64,000 bases of DNA. Source: Nymphaea colorata (taxonomy: Eukaryota > Streptophyta > Magnoliopsida > Nymphaeales > Nymphaeaceae). Both the position numbers and the translations under genes were made by a program. The stretch is from NCBI RefSeq assembly GCF_008831285.2, contig NC_045142.1, positions 22,877,300 to 22,941,299 on the forward strand, read 5' to 3'. Positions 37,611-50,356 of the stretch are shown here, in pieces. How positions within the stretch are numbered: the first letter of the stretch is position 1; each line of letters begins with the position of its first letter. The notes under the pieces were generated by a model. The model did no database searches. It was not told the DNA's origin and was given only the letters and a program-made list of their open reading frames with translations.

Positions 37611-38265
37611 ACGATAAGCAATCAGTGCACCACCATAAACTGTCGCTGTTGCGCTTATAAAAATCATTTTTTAGCGATTGATTTTTAATTTTTACTCATC
37701 CGACAACATTGGACGTTCAGTAGATTTGAAAAATTGAATTGGATATATGCCACGACCTAACTTTTTGGATCATAACGCATATTGTAGATGGGTATAAGGA
37801 TCTTGTCATTTTTAGTTGTACCGTATTGTATGAATCCATTTGAATTCAAGTGTTGATATATAAATATATGTAGCTGATGTTCATCTGATTCTTTTGGAGC
37901 TGTAATTGTTCAAAGGAAATCATTCCATATAAAGTTGCATCTAAGACTGGACATGTCCACTGTTCATCTTCAAAGCCACAAACTGTTCTTGAAGAACATC
38001 CTCCATCATCAAGCTTGCTTCCAAATAATGCCGTGTGCCGAATTCGACAAAATTGCATGGCTCCACAATGTACGTCAAGTGATATTAATTGTTTTTTACT
38101 TTTAGAAAAAAAAAAAACTCCAGGATCGTCATGGCATTAAACCACTCAAGGCAAATGTTTTTCAAAATGTAATTTTCAATTTTCTTTTAGAAAGGGAGAC
38201 ATTGTTGTCCATAGAAAGCGTCTACTCATAAAAAAAAAAAACTTATATTCTTAAAAAATATATGC

Positions 38266-38445
38266 AAGGCGGAGCCATGAATTTTTTGTCACTGGGGCTA
38301 AACTATAGTTTTAAAATTTTAACAATGAACAAAATATAAGTTTTCAAATTTTTGCATATATTAAATTATTATTTTTATTTATATATAAATTTTTAAAGTT
38401 TTTAAAATCTGAAGAGGGCCTACGGCTCCTGCCGACCCCCTTTTC
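38266..38445 (+). repeat. Dispersed GGCGGAGCCA...GGCTCCTGCC repeat relic
   Basis: Begins AAGGCGGAGCCATGAATTTT, has an A/T-rich interior with AAAATTTT words, and ends in a GGGCCTACGGCTCCTGCC block. Diverged sibling of 3288-3420 in opposite orientation. Confidence 0.5.
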
Positions 38446-39799
38446 CTATGCCAACTTGGCACCGCAGGCCATATGGCATAGAAGCATGGCACCTGCAGGA
38501 TTCACACAAGTGATGCGACCCCTAATCGCCATTAGCTTCACCAGCTATTCTATGCTCCTCTGATGCTATTCTAACATCTTCCTTAAAGGGACTATCAAAT
38601 TTTAAATGTTTAAAGTTCCAAAAACATCACAGATTAAAGTTTATAGATGATGCTACACTTTGTGATGGGGATTGAAAATTATGATCTTCAACTCTTCAAG
38701 ATAAATTGAATAATATGCAGGTAATTTTCAAATGACAAGCTAAACTTAGTTACTTGCAAGTTATACAGTAAACAAAAGAATGAATTCGCAGTGCATTAGT
38801 GCTCCTCTGATGGCACCGAGAAGAACAGTTGTTTGTAATTAAACAAGAGATCAATATTTTAAGGAAAAATCAATTTTCAGTCAATTTCTTACAAAGATCT
38901 GAATTTTGGGAAGATACCCAAATTTTATATTAAAAAATTCTTTTTTTTTTTTTTTTTTTTTGCAGAACTGTGCACCCACTTCAAATCCCCAAATCGTGGA
39001 CTGCGTTTGTCTGTGATCCCAAAACTCTCAAAAAGGTGATGAAATTTAAGAACTTGGTCGGGATTTCCTGGGAACGAAACCCCAAAGGTGAGTATCAACA
39101 GGAGGAGTAAAGAACAAAAGGAATCACATGCATCTGCCAAAAGGCAGAATGATTGAAATAAATATTAAAGGAAAAATAAACCAACAAAGGAGTCACATGG
39201 TGGCTAGTGTGGGCAGTTGCCCACCCAAGTCTTACAAATTTACTTATTTTGACGTTAATAATTTTATATATTACCATCAATGCAAGGGGTGTAAAGTAAT
39301 TGGGTGAAAGACAAGGGACTTGAAATTTAAATTTTATGGTTGCTCTCACATTCTAGTATGTTATTTTTTTTAGATTGTAAATGATAATAAGTGCGACATT
39401 AAGTTAAAGGATGTATACATTGAGTCTACTAACACCAAAACTTTAAAAATATAAGGTATCACTTTTAAGAATTTTGCATTGAAAATAATTCAAAATTTTT
39501 ACATTGAATTTTGCATTGAAAATAATTTAAAATTTTTACATTGAAAGCAGTTTTTTCTATAAGTAAATATTAAAAAAAAAAACTACCAAATCAGCTTTGG
39601 CATGGTAATCATGCAATATGAAACGGTACGTAATTTAAAATTAAAGTAAATGACAAAAAGAGAAATATTAAAAAATTGGCATTCACCTGTCGCGTTCGAG
39701 TGTGGGCCCGGTACAATGGGTATTCACTGATTCATTACATGATGCACTCAATAACTTCGTGTTTTTTTCACGTTAGATTTGCAAAAGAATTTATTTTAT

Positions 39800-39838
39800 A
39801 AATATATATATATATATATATAAAGAGAGAGAGAGAGA
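39800..39838. repeat. (TA)n-(GA)n compound microsatellite
   Basis: A TA run, a short AAA spacer, then a GA run. Confidence 0.93.
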
Positions 39839-42800
39839 TCAAACGGTGAAATTTCAAACCGTCTGTGAAGTTTTCCAAGTTTCACTCCCATTAAGACCTG
39901 CGATAGGTCAGGTCTGTCTGGGTTGAAAAATCGACCCTAGCCCAGGTCTAGTGGGCCTGTCTATTTGGGCCGGTGATTAGGCTGGAAACCGGGCCTCCAA
40001 TGGTGGCTTGACAGCCTTCTCCTTCCTTGTGTGGTTGCCCGCCGAAAAGTGGAGGGGATGGGGGGCAACAGCCTCCCCCATCCTGCATATCATAGAAAAT
40101 ATAAGAGGAAAAAGTTTATATATATATACATATATAAACAAATACATATAATATGTTTAAAATAAATTGACATGATCAAATATATATAATTTTCCTTTTA
40201 CACATTATATATGTATATAATATGTTTAAAATAAATTGACATGACCAAAATATAGATAGTCATGACCAAATAAATTGTGATGAAAGATTCAAAGTTTGCT
40301 CCAACTGTAGGGATGGGAGATTAAAACTGGCTACATCTGTGGTCACTAAAGAGGGCTACACTCTAAGGAGTGTTGCATAGCTGGTCAAGCTAACTATCGG
40401 TGCGACGATGTGACTCCCTTTATTGTACGATGATCACCGAGGTCCCAAAGCAATCCTGAACCCTAAAAACATGAAAAAAGAGGGTGACTTTTTCTCGCAC
40501 AAACTTGAAAACAAACATCGGGAATTCAAGGGGCATTTATTTTGAATAGATTGCAGAGATTCAACAAGGAAAGACCCGCTCCAGAGACCAGCAACAATGA
40601 AAATTTTAGAACCAGCCTGATGCGGACTGACCGCCTTTCCGGGACCATGGTTTATTGGGGGTAGAACTCTAGAGATGGTTTCATTTTCTTTCTTATAAAT
40701 ATCTACTTTATTTTTTTGTTAATAAAGATAGAGGAGCTAAGTCCCAAATGTTTGCCTACAATACTTTTGTTGATAAAGGTAGAGAGGGCTTAATTAACTC
40801 CCAGTGGGGAACATATTCTACAAGGCCCAAAGGCCTTTTGGGCAACTCCTGTTAAAGCTCACAACTTCCAAGATATCCCCACTGACTTGAATGCAATTAT
40901 GCAAAAAGGTAGGCACTAAAAAGACTACATGCAGGTTGCAAAATCTTTTTGGAAACTTGTCCAGCTTTTCTCATTAATTTCAAAGGAAGGCCTCAAGTCA
41001 CACAGATTCACTGTTTAGGCCCCATAGTTTTTTAAATTAGCAAATAGATGCCGTTTATTATTGCCCCCCAAGCTAAAAACTAGTTAAGCCTAAGGGAAAT
41101 GACAGCAATATCATCCGCCTTTGCTTCTGGGACTTGGGAGTGAATCAACATTATTTAACTTATCTTGAAAAGTAATATGAAAAAGTTAGTCAGTGGGCAT
41201 ATGTTCTTGATGACAAACTTTAGCAGATGCTTCCGCTGAACGGTTGACCTTATGTAGGGGTTGTCAGCAAAAGTAGCGCCCATGTTAAAAAATTCAAAAA
41301 AGCAAAAGGTCCTTTTCCGGAATTTAAGGGTAAAAGGTGAGCCTCCAAATGAAAGTTTTCCAAAACTATGAACAACTCAAAACCCAAAATTTGTTCAATA
41401 CTCTAGAGAGAGAGAGAGAGAGATAGTTGCACAATTATATAAACCTTTGCAAAAGATGCAGAAAAATAGAAAATCCAAACACAGAGGGAGGGGGGGGAGA
41501 GAGAGAGAGAGAGAGAGTTGCAGCATTTGAAAAGCTCTTGAAGATGCACAAAAATAGAAGACAGAGACACCCATAAGATATAAAACAGAGCCCAAGGCAA
41601 GAATCACTGCTCAACTGCCAAAGAAGAACCATAAAAAAGAGATCTACTACCGCAGTAGTAGAACAAATCAAATCAGTTCCCAAGGACAAGAGAGAATTAA
41701 ATGGGAGGCAAAAACTGGACCATTTTGAGTAGAACTGCTGAACTGCAGCCAACCAGAGCTGCCATTTTTGATAGTATGTCCATCCACAATGATACAGTGG
41801 ACCACATGAAACCCAGTGCTGCTGCAGCAATAAAGACATGTGCACAGAGGGAGAGAAAGAAGAAATAAAAAAAAAACATTATGTTTGAATCCCATCTTTT
41901 GATGGTAATTTCAAAAGATGCTCACATTTTTTTAATAAATTTTCTGATAGGGCTTCATTTTGTTAACTGTCAGACAGACTTCTAGTTAGATCATACACAA
42001 CATGTGAAACTTCAAATTTTTTAACATTGTCTTTTCAATTCGAAATATGCTCTTTTTCACTTTGCCACCAAAAGGAAACGCGTTACTGCTGCTTCCCTTC
42101 CTTTAGTTTGGAGAATCCTGCTAACCAGAATGATGATACAAGAGTAAAGGTTAAGCACCACTGTGCAGTCGTCAGTCGTCAGGCGTCACCAAGAGTTAAC
42201 TTTCACAGATCCCTTAACCAGGACTATGAGACAAGGATAAAAGTACAGCCTCAGTTGACAGATCTCAGAAACAGCTAAGCATGATGTTAAAAAACAGAAG
42301 CAAAGACCCTTTCATAATTATGAAAGAACAATCACCTAATCTGGAATTTTCCCAAAGTCAAGAAAGCTAGAGGGAGAAAAAAAATGGCTACAACCTCTTT
42401 ACCACCATCATGAAAGTTGAAACTGGGACAACAATCACATGTAGATTGACCAAAAACCAAGAAATAAACAAACTCTGGTTCTCAGATCTCAATGAAGGTG
42501 GGAGAGCACTAACAAATGAATATAGAAACCAGCCATCAACACTGATCCACACACACATGCACATCTCATAACCATCGTACAACCAATGCCATCACCATTC
42601 ACATCAGTTCTCCACGGTCCTCACACAGGATAATCTTCGCACATGAGCAAACTTTAGAGATTTCAGGAAGTTCTTGTGGGGATCCTACAGAGTTGAAGAA
42701 AACCATGATATACCGACTTAGCTCCAGAAACATGTATTGAGTAGCCTTCAGATGTATCTGCCATCCAACTCAAAGTGAATTTAAAGACAGGACCCACTGC

Positions 42801-43308
42801 AACCACCATTATTGCAGCCATGGGATAATTAACAAAATGCCTCCATCCCAACTCCCTGTCAAGAGAGAGAGAGGGAGATAAAGATCCTGATAGAACTCTG
42901 CAAACTTCCAAAAAGAGCATTATCACTTCCTGGCAAATTCTCTCAAAGTTTTTATTTTATGATTTAAGTATCTAACCAAGTGACAGAAGACCAGAGTTAT
43001 CTTATTGGGTTACCGTCTGGGACCAAAACGTGACTTTCAGCAGAGAAGAAAGGGAGAGCAGAAGACTAATGATATCTCAGTCACCATGTGTTTTTTGTCC
43101 TCTGGCTTTACCATCTTCACCAAAACCAAAATTTGGATACAAAGATGAGAAGGAAAATCAGGAGATGGAAGTGCTAGAATTCTGTGCTCAAGATCGATCC
43201 GCAATGCATCATCCATTATTTCGAACAGCTGTGCCTGAAAGCTGAAGCTACAATTGACTCCATGTCTCCGTCCATTTATAAACTCGAGACCATAAATTTA
43301 TAAACTCC

Positions 43309-43311
<3 letters not shown>

Positions 43312-43363
<52 letters not shown>
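43312..43363. repeat. (CT)n-(CA)n compound microsatellite
   Basis: CT run to 43341 followed by a CA run. It lies about 260 bp downstream of the DUF1645 stop codon, in or near its 3' UTR. A further GA run is at about 43536-43552. Confidence 0.96.
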
Positions 43364-43623
43364 GCACATAGAGAAAAGAGGCGAAAGGAACACTTTAAGA
43401 TTTTTGATTTCATTGATCGAAGAAGGATCAACCAGAGGAGACCAAAAACGGAGGCCATCAATGATCTCCATTTCCTTACAGTAAAGACAAAAAAAGGGAA
43501 GGAAGAAGATGAACGCAACAAGTATGTTCAAGAGATAGAGAGAGAGAGAGAGACTGTACATACATTCTCATACTCCCCAAGATGTCCTGATCTCCGCTTC
43601 CGGAAAAGGGTGGCCACCGGCGT

Positions 43624-44718
43624 TTACCTGGAAGGAACAGGGTGATGGTGGAGCGTCTTAGCGAGGCCGTTCACGAGCGAGTAGCTCCGGGAACTAAATC
43701 CCAGGCAACTCAGCAGGCCCTGCCGGTAAGGGAGGTACGTCCTCTTCCTCATCTCTTCCGCCTGCGCCCTCTTCGCGGCGTAGTGCAGCTCGTGAGCCGA
43801 CGGAGCCGGGATCCGCCGTTTTCCGGCGCCATTTCCGCCTGAAGCCTTCTTCTTTTTCTCCGTCCCTCCACCTGGCTTATCCGCCGCTCCGGTCGTCGAC
43901 GTCGCCGCGGAGGCCTTCCTCTCCTTGGAAGGAGAAAAAGAGAGGGCTGACCATGATAGTTTCTCCTTTACGTAGCCCCTCCCTTCGCTTTTGCTCCGGT
44001 ACAGGAAGTCCTTGAGGCTTATCCACCGCTTCGAGCTCCGTCTCGCCGCGGCCGCAGCCGGCGCCGGGTCGGCTGGCTTCCTCTCCTCCTCTTCCTCCTC
44101 TTCCACCGCCACCCGCGGGAAATCCGGCCACCCGAGCTCCGTATTCCGGAGAGGCGAGAGCGACCGTGTCCGCCGGCGGAGCGACCGGTTTTTGGACCGC
44201 AAATCCCTGCCTCGGACGGTAGCATCGTCGTCCGGAGTCTCCACACTAGAGGGTTTACCAAGTTTCGGACCATTTCCCGGCGAGGGCGAGGGCTTCTGAA
44301 TATGGGTCGGAAGACGCATCGGCCGGATCTGCCCATTGAGGAAAAGCTCGTCCGCCGAGATCATCATCGCCGGCGGGCTCGATACCGAGTTGGTCCCGGC
44401 AGCGGGTAACCGTGAAGCGAACTCGAAGTCGGTCGATGGAGAAGGAATCATGCCGGAGATCCTCGCCGGAAAATGGTCGGGCTCGAGGGTAGGGTCCTCC
44501 AAGAAGGGGGTACCGAAGTAGTGCACGGGACTCGTCGGGGCGCTGAAGAAGTAGCCATTGTTGGCAACGGACGGCCTGCCGGGGCTCGACGGTGCGCTCA
44601 CGTACGGCGTCGAGCACGTGCTCTCGAAGTCGTCGTAGCTGCCGGACTCTTGACTCTCTGCTAAGCCTCCCGGCGGCCTCTCCGTTCCCGTCCGTCCTGC
44701 CTCGTTGGTCGCCGCCAT
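43624..44718 (-). CDS. DUF1645 protein, 364 aa
   Basis: Intronless. The frame includes a GTG codon one position upstream, but the first ATG is at 44716-44718 (MAATNEAGR). Family blocks in order: acidic/aromatic YDDFESTCSTPYVSAPSSP near residue 30; FFSAPTSPVHYFG; FEFASRL and ADELFLNGQIRPMRLP; the Arg/Ser-rich RGRDLRSKNRSLRRRTRS; SSKRWISLKDFLYRSKSEG; and a C-terminal block with AHELHYAAKRAQAEEMRKR and YRQGLLSCLGFSSR. These mark the plant DUF1645 family; a rice member (OsSGL) has been linked to stress tolerance and grain length. The basic stretches would suit nuclear targeting, but that is inference. The coding region is clearly more GC-rich than its surroundings. Family membership is firm; molecular function unknown. 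Confidence 0.94.
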   Translation of the reverse strand: MAATNEAGRTGTERPPGGLAESQESGSYDDFESTCSTPYVSAPSSPGRPSVANNGYFFSAPTSPVHYFGTPFLEDPTLEPDHFPARISGMIPSPSTDFEFASRLPAAGTNSVSSPPAMMISADELFLNGQIRPMRLPTHIQKPSPSPGNGPKLGKPSSVETPDDDATVRGRDLRSKNRSLRRRTRSLSPLRNTELGWPDFPRVAVEEEEEEERKPADPAPAAAAARRSSKRWISLKDFLYRSKSEGRGYVKEKLSWSALSFSPSKERKASAATSTTGAADKPGGGTEKKKKASGGNGAGKRRIPAPSAHELHYAAKRAQAEEMRKRTYLPYRQGLLSCLGFSSRSYSLVNGLAKTLHHHPVPSR

Positions 44719-44800
44719 CACCTTCCTCTCAGAGAGAGAGAGTGAGAAAGAGAGAGCAGGGTTGCCACTCGCAGAAGCCGAGTACCATTAGACTTATAGA
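44719..44800 (-). promoter_or_regulatory. 5' UTR and possible TATA box of the DUF1645 gene
   Basis: The transcribed strand is a CT-rich leader (CTTTCTCACTCTCTCTCTCTG) just before the ATG. A TATA-like CTATAAGT lies at 44793-44800, about 75 nt upstream. An ATG at about 44786-44788 would open a small upstream frame only if transcription began above it. Confidence 0.35.
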
Positions 44801-45281
44801 GAAAGAGAGAGGAAGTTGCCGAGACATGGAATCTTGAGAGAGACAGAGAAGACCGGGTTGGATATGAGGAAAATAAGTCTCAAGTATCAACGCAAACCTA
44901 CTGTGATAATATTGTGCCAAATTAATGAATCCCTCACAATATAGACGTTATATTTTCTAAAATATCAAATTTAATTTCTTACCCAAATTGTCCTTTCTTT
45001 CTCTCTCATAACTTTCTCTGTTAAAATGCGTCAGTCACCATTTTGAAAATAACTATTACTTTAGTTAAAATAAAATTTTTCTTATATATCAGTTTCTATC
45101 TCATTTATGAGCAGATTAATTAGCCATCCTTTTTTGCCTCAAAAAGTTACTCGTTGGTGGTGACACTGAGGGGGGTCTTTGATGGCTCCCCATTTGAAAT
45201 TCTCATGATCTTAGATTTAAAATCCAACTCTTCTTTTTTCCCCATCTTAGATTTACTATGAACACTGATAGTAGATCTTTT

Positions 45282-45284
<3 letters not shown>

Positions 45285-45357
<73 letters not shown>
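45285..45357. repeat. (TA)n-(GA)n compound microsatellite
   Basis: TA run to 45324 joined without a spacer to a GA run to 45357, the same order as at 3978-4059. Confidence 0.97.
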
Positions 45358-45360
<3 letters not shown>

Positions 45361-46045
45361 ATGAACAATATGATATGTTTAATAACGAAAACTAGATCCA
45401 CAATTTCAGGCTTTAGATGTCAAGCACGTCCAAGGACTCGGTGTCCGGAGGAGAAGAAACAATGAATACAATATCATTTATTGGGAAAAGTCGAATCCGA
45501 ATTCGTAATTCAAGTGCTTTGTTTCTTCCCGTGTCTTCAACATCGCTGGCAAACAGAGCTACCTTTCTACGACGGGAAAAAACTAAACGTTGTCAGTAAC
45601 ATCCTGTATCGGCCGATACGCATGTCAATGGTGTATTATGAGACAGTGACTCGACCTGAATCAAGAACGCCATATATTGTATTAATTCCTCTTTAACTGA
45701 AAAAAAATATACATATATTGATATATTACTGAAAGATGTAAAGAAATATAAGATTAATTTAAATATAGTTTTAAAAAATAGTGAAGTAATGAATGACGTG
45801 CTACCATGTATCAGCCGGTGAACCGAGTCGGTTCTCCACAAGGGACCGATTCGGCCCGACGTTCACAACTGCTCGTATTTAACATTATTGCGATCAATAC
45901 AATACTGTCATTATCGCATCGAAGCCGATCCGTTTCGCAGAAAGATACAAAGAATTTGTTCAAATGGTTGTTGCGAATAAAAAATGATAGATAAAAATTT
46001 TATAAATTTCCGGAAAGAATAGATATCAACCACAGGATGCCCGTA

Positions 46046-46101
46046 GGAATCGAAGCAGGAACGTGCCGTTTACACGCTGCCTGTCCAACCATGCTATCCC
46101 G
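46046..46101 (-). mobile_element. tRNA-like SINE head
   Basis: On the minus strand an A-box TAGCATGGTTGG (46096-46085) fits the Pol III consensus well. A B-box GCTTCGATTCC (46056-46046) follows 28 nt later and matches at all but one position. No full cloverleaf can be drawn. The body presumably extends left, but no tail or target duplication is visible. Confidence 0.55.
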
Positions 46102-46454
46102 GTTGAGGCAAAATTCTATAAACTTAATTAGCTAGCTGTGGCAATACAACGTGTCTTTGTCCATTTTAATTTTTCAGCATACTAATCCAACCATACAACT
46201 GCATTGTCTCCCCGGTAATGGAAATGTTTGGATATCTTGGTATTGGTCTTTAAAAATATACTTTAAAAGCATAGTGTTAATAAATGGATTGGATCCAAAT
46301 CAGATACAATTGTCGTGGTATTATTATTCTACGTATCACATAATAATATTCTCTAAGTGGAATCAAAGCTGGAGGCTGGTTGCATCAACTTCTTGCATAA
46401 TAAGTTGGTATTAGTTTGGGGCTTTGCGTTGCTTGTAAGCTGGGGGGTTTAAAG

Positions 46455-46700
46455 CAGATGTGGGCACCGTGTGGGCAATTGCACACACATACTCTTGAAA
46501 TATATATGTCAAAAATTTTTCATGAGGGGAGCAGAATTATAGGTTCTGAATTTTGATAAAGGCTGGAGTAATATTTTCCAAAAGATTCGTATATTTTTTA
46601 AAATTTGTATGTAATTTTTTTTTTTTTTTTGATGTGGGGCCAAGGGACTCTTTCTTGGCTCTGCCCCCTGCTGGCAGTGTGGGCAATCGCCTACACATGA
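46455..46700. repeat. Dispersed repeat with GTGTGGGCAATYGC at both ends
   Basis: The words GTGTGGGCAATTGC near 46468 and GTGTGGGCAATCGC near 46677 flank an A/T-rich body that contains GAGGGGAGCAG on one side and TTGGCTCTGCCCCCTG on the other. A related GTGTGGGCAGTTGCCC lies near 39207. It is noncoding. Confidence 0.45.
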
Positions 46701-49052
46701 CCGCAACCGGTAATAGGTGGTGGTAATGAGATAGGAATTGCAGAACAGCATAACAGAACCTTGCTGGAATCCGGCGAGGGGTTTTTCCGGCGTCAGCCTT
46801 TTGAATGGCGTGAGACAACTCAATTATGTCTACCGCTGAAACAAACAGTCGGTCTCATTTAATGGTACGCAGGGAAGACTGATCATGGCATGCAAGCGTT
46901 CCAAAGTCCTTCCAACGGCAAAACATCTCTCTCTTCTGCACTTGAATTTTGAATTCATTTTGAAACTTTGATCCGTGAAATGCATTAATGGCATATGGAT
47001 CATGTTTATACAATTTTTTTTTATGGATTTTTTTTTTTAAAAAAAAAACACAACAAAAAAAATTTGGAGGTAATAAAAAACATATGTTTATGTTTTTGAC
47101 ATGGTTAAAACAGTGTGAAGTCTTGAAGGATCAACTTCCATCTTTTGGGGGCACTTTCATTTTACTTTTAGGTTTTTTTGGGGGGTCTTTTTAAGGGTAA
47201 TTTTGTCTTTTGTAGTTATATTTTCACTTTTTTTTCCCATTTTGTCTCTATAAAAGAGCTTCTTTTATCCATGTGTTTAGTTTGCGTAAGTGTCATTGAT
47301 ATGGCAAGATAATCCCACAATGGTTTACGAGAAAATTAAATAAAATGAGGAGTCAAAAAAAAAAAATTGCGAGATTTTGAAATAAAAATCCCGTGATTTT
47401 ACCATTATTTTTTTCAAGGTTTTAATATTTTAAAATTTTTAAAGGTTTTTATTTTTTAAAAATTAACAATTTTTTTTAAAGATACAATTTCACCCAAAAA
47501 AAATGTCGATATCTTCCCAATAACCATATTTGTGACTCTTGGATTGAATTTACTTTAGGGTTAGCAAACTTGGTTTTAAATTGACCAAATTGCCCCACTT
47601 TAAAAAAGGGAAAACCCTGAAAAAAGAATGTAATTTTTTTAAAGATGAGAATACCCTTCTCAAACAAACAACCGTTATATATATATATATGTCACATGTT
47701 TACTGATCCTTAGTCCTAAATTTTTTCAGTTGAAAGACAAAGACTCATCAGCAAAGTGTGAAGTATATAAAGAATATATGAGACTGTGGGATTAAGATTA
47801 TAAATGTTTGAATTACCAAAAGATTTCTCTGAACTACTTTAAAATTTCCATATTTGCTTAAAATCTCTGTTTTTTTCAAAATTAGATTGTACACAACTTT
47901 TTTTTTAAAAAATGTCTGAGTGATATGATAAGTTATCACGACGAACTTGTAACTTAAGTTGGGTAAATGAGACAAAAGGAATCCAAACTGATGTTTATGG
48001 TAATCAATGAAAGGAACTCAATTAAATCTTTGAGCATATTCATGAATTAAATCTTTGAGCATATTCATGAAATAGTAACAAATTGTTCTTTATTGCCAAA
48101 CGACTCGTTTAAGTGAAACTAATGACATATTTGGATGACACACAAAAACCAATTATAAACTTTGTTCTCGCTGCAAAAACCCACTTATGAAAAGGTAACT
48201 TGATTTCAAGCTTGTTTAATAGACAATCTAAATTTATTCTTTTTCATAAATTTGATTTAGTGAATGTCCCTTTAAATTGAAATCAAAAGTTTTTTTTGCC
48301 AATAAATGGCTTGCTGCTTGTCAGCCCCTAGTCCAAGCCAATGCCCAAACCGCAATTAAGGCAAAAGTTCGCTTTTCTATGTTGTATAAGTTAAAGCATA
48401 GTCACAAATAAAGTTTGAGAGTTTTAAAATGCGAGGTTTTCTCGGGTATAATACAATTGTGACTTTGAAAAAGAATGAGAATTTTTTAAAAAATAAAAAA
48501 TAAATAAAATAAAATAAGTGAAAAACTAATAACACAAATATCAAAAAATAACTAGATTTACAACAAATAAAAATAAAAAAATGTCTGACATTATAAAAAT
48601 GAAAAAAGTTAAAATGTAAAAAAAAAACCGTTAAATGTGTGTTTTTAAAACTTTTTTTTAAACACGTTTTTTTTTCAAAAATAACGTGTTTTAAATGAGA
48701 CAACAATTTAGGCCAGTGCCTTAAAAATCGGTTCTTGAATATCAACCGGTTGGTAAATGGACCAATTCAGCTAAATAAATTGTGAATAAGTAAAAATATT
48801 TAAATTTGTTTTCAAAAATAAATAAACATATAGCACCCAATCTTTAATTGTAATAAGGATGTCACAAGGTCGAATTTCTCTTTACTTGGGTCAATAGGAT
48901 TCCATACTGTCCAGAAAAATACTGAAGCCTCCGCTCAACCCTTTATCCATCTAAGTACATACCATGGTTTCGGAGTTTCAAGGTACTACTCCCTCCTTGC
49001 TTCAGCTTGCATGTTAGTGGTTCGTTTTGGTAGCACAAATGGTTGATACCAC

Positions 49053-49107
49053 GGGGATTCGAAATGGGAACAAGTTGCTTATTGGCTCTCGCCCAACAGT
49101 TGCACCA
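49053..49107 (-). mobile_element. Weak tRNA-like SINE head
   Basis: On the minus strand TGGTGCAACTGTTGG (49107-49093) resembles an A-box and ATTTCGAATCCCC (49065-49053) a B-box, about 27 nt apart. The A-box has an insertion relative to consensus. Confidence 0.35.
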
Positions 49108-50319
49108 ACCTCATAATCAGGATTAACTTCTCTTTTAAGTGACTTACAAAGACTTTTCACTTAAATTTTTTTTGAAATTTAAAAACCTTCCTCTGCATCC
49201 AACCGGGCCTAAGTTAAGTGATGTAATGGAACAATCCCCATATGTCATTATTGCTTTATGTTTAACTATTCCAACTCGTTCATTTTTTATTAATAACAAA
49301 GTTAGTCATGTGATTATTTTATGCATGCATAACTTAGGCATATTTGCAGAAAAGTACACTTACCATGTGTTTTCTTGAAATGTTGTTTTTTTTTTTTTAT
49401 AACAGCTGAATTGAATTGCGGTTGTCGAGCAGGGTATATGTTATGGCTCTTAACACCGGACAGTGTCTCAAAGCCAAAGGTTAAAAATAATCAAAATTCT
49501 CTAAAATTTAGGGGGTAAAAATGAAATAAGAAAAAAGGCTACATACGAAAATGACAAAAATGCCCTTCTTGTTGAAGATTGGGAACACGGCTTTCCTTGT
49601 TAGCTATGTAAAATGGAATGCCCTTCGTTACCTTTTTTTTTTATAATAAAATTAAAGTATTAGTATTTTAAATTAATTTAAAAATAAAAAAATGAAAACA
49701 TGTATTGGTATTGCATTGACGATACAATATAATATATCAACTGATACGCTCCGATCTTCTAAGTTACTATAAAAATGGAGGATGTTTTTGAGTCGATACA
49801 TATTTAATCATATTATGACATATTCGGTTTTTTTTACCTGTTTATAGTTACTAGATAATTATATTAAATTATTTTAAAAAATAAAAAGTAATTAAGATTT
49901 TTCTACGCCTTGTCGGCCAGCATTGAGCCACAACGAGCCTGATCGTGAGATCGCTCCATCCCAGTGCCCTGATGCCACGTGTCATTCGTACGGCTCCTTC
50001 ATGTTCAAAACAAAGGAAGAAATGGGATCTCAGTTGTAACTGATGGATCCAAATTTGGCTGTAATTGGATCTGAATCCGTTAATTCTTGCCATGTTATCG
50101 GATCCAATACAAAAGTACCACAAAAGACTTACTGAATTCAATAAAATAGGAAGAAACATACGATATAAATGTAATTAAATTTTGAATTCAGTTCATGAAA
50201 ATAATCAAATAATAGAAAGTCCGGATCGCATGCGAGAAATTGAGTTCCAATCAAAACCGAGATGAACTTCTTGATCTCAACACCAAGCATAGATTGATTT
50301 TACATCAAAATCTAATTAT

Positions 50320-50356
<37 letters not shown>

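Larger units (their letters stand above)
32971..43623. other. Long intergenic region, no gene supported
   Basis: The first few hundred bases are the 3' UTR of the DUF4378 gene. A 26-bp unit is tandemly doubled at about 33540-33591. A MITE-like element lies at 37101-37610, a dispersed repeat relic at about 38266-38445, and short duplications at about 39460-39545 and 40117-40250. Microsatellites are at about 37151-37171, 39800-39838 and 43312-43363. ORFs of up to 136 codons on the minus strand at 41.4-42.9 kb have low-complexity tails and no recognisable domain. Confidence 0.55.

Noticed and set aside
41435-42926. Minus-strand ORFs of up to 136 codons (41.4-42.9 kb)
   Set aside because: They have low-complexity LSLSLS tails from GA repeats, unusual composition and no domain. 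A noncoding transcript is possible but unsupported.
44019-44664. Several 100-120-codon ORFs in other frames over the DUF1645 gene
   Set aside because: They are shadows of a GC-rich coding region.
46046-46101. Functional tRNA gene
   Set aside because: A and B boxes are present, but no acceptor stem pairing or anticodon arm can be drawn.
49869-50159. 96-codon minus-strand ORF
   Set aside because: No domain, no supporting splice or promoter structure, and it lies in repeat-rich DNA.
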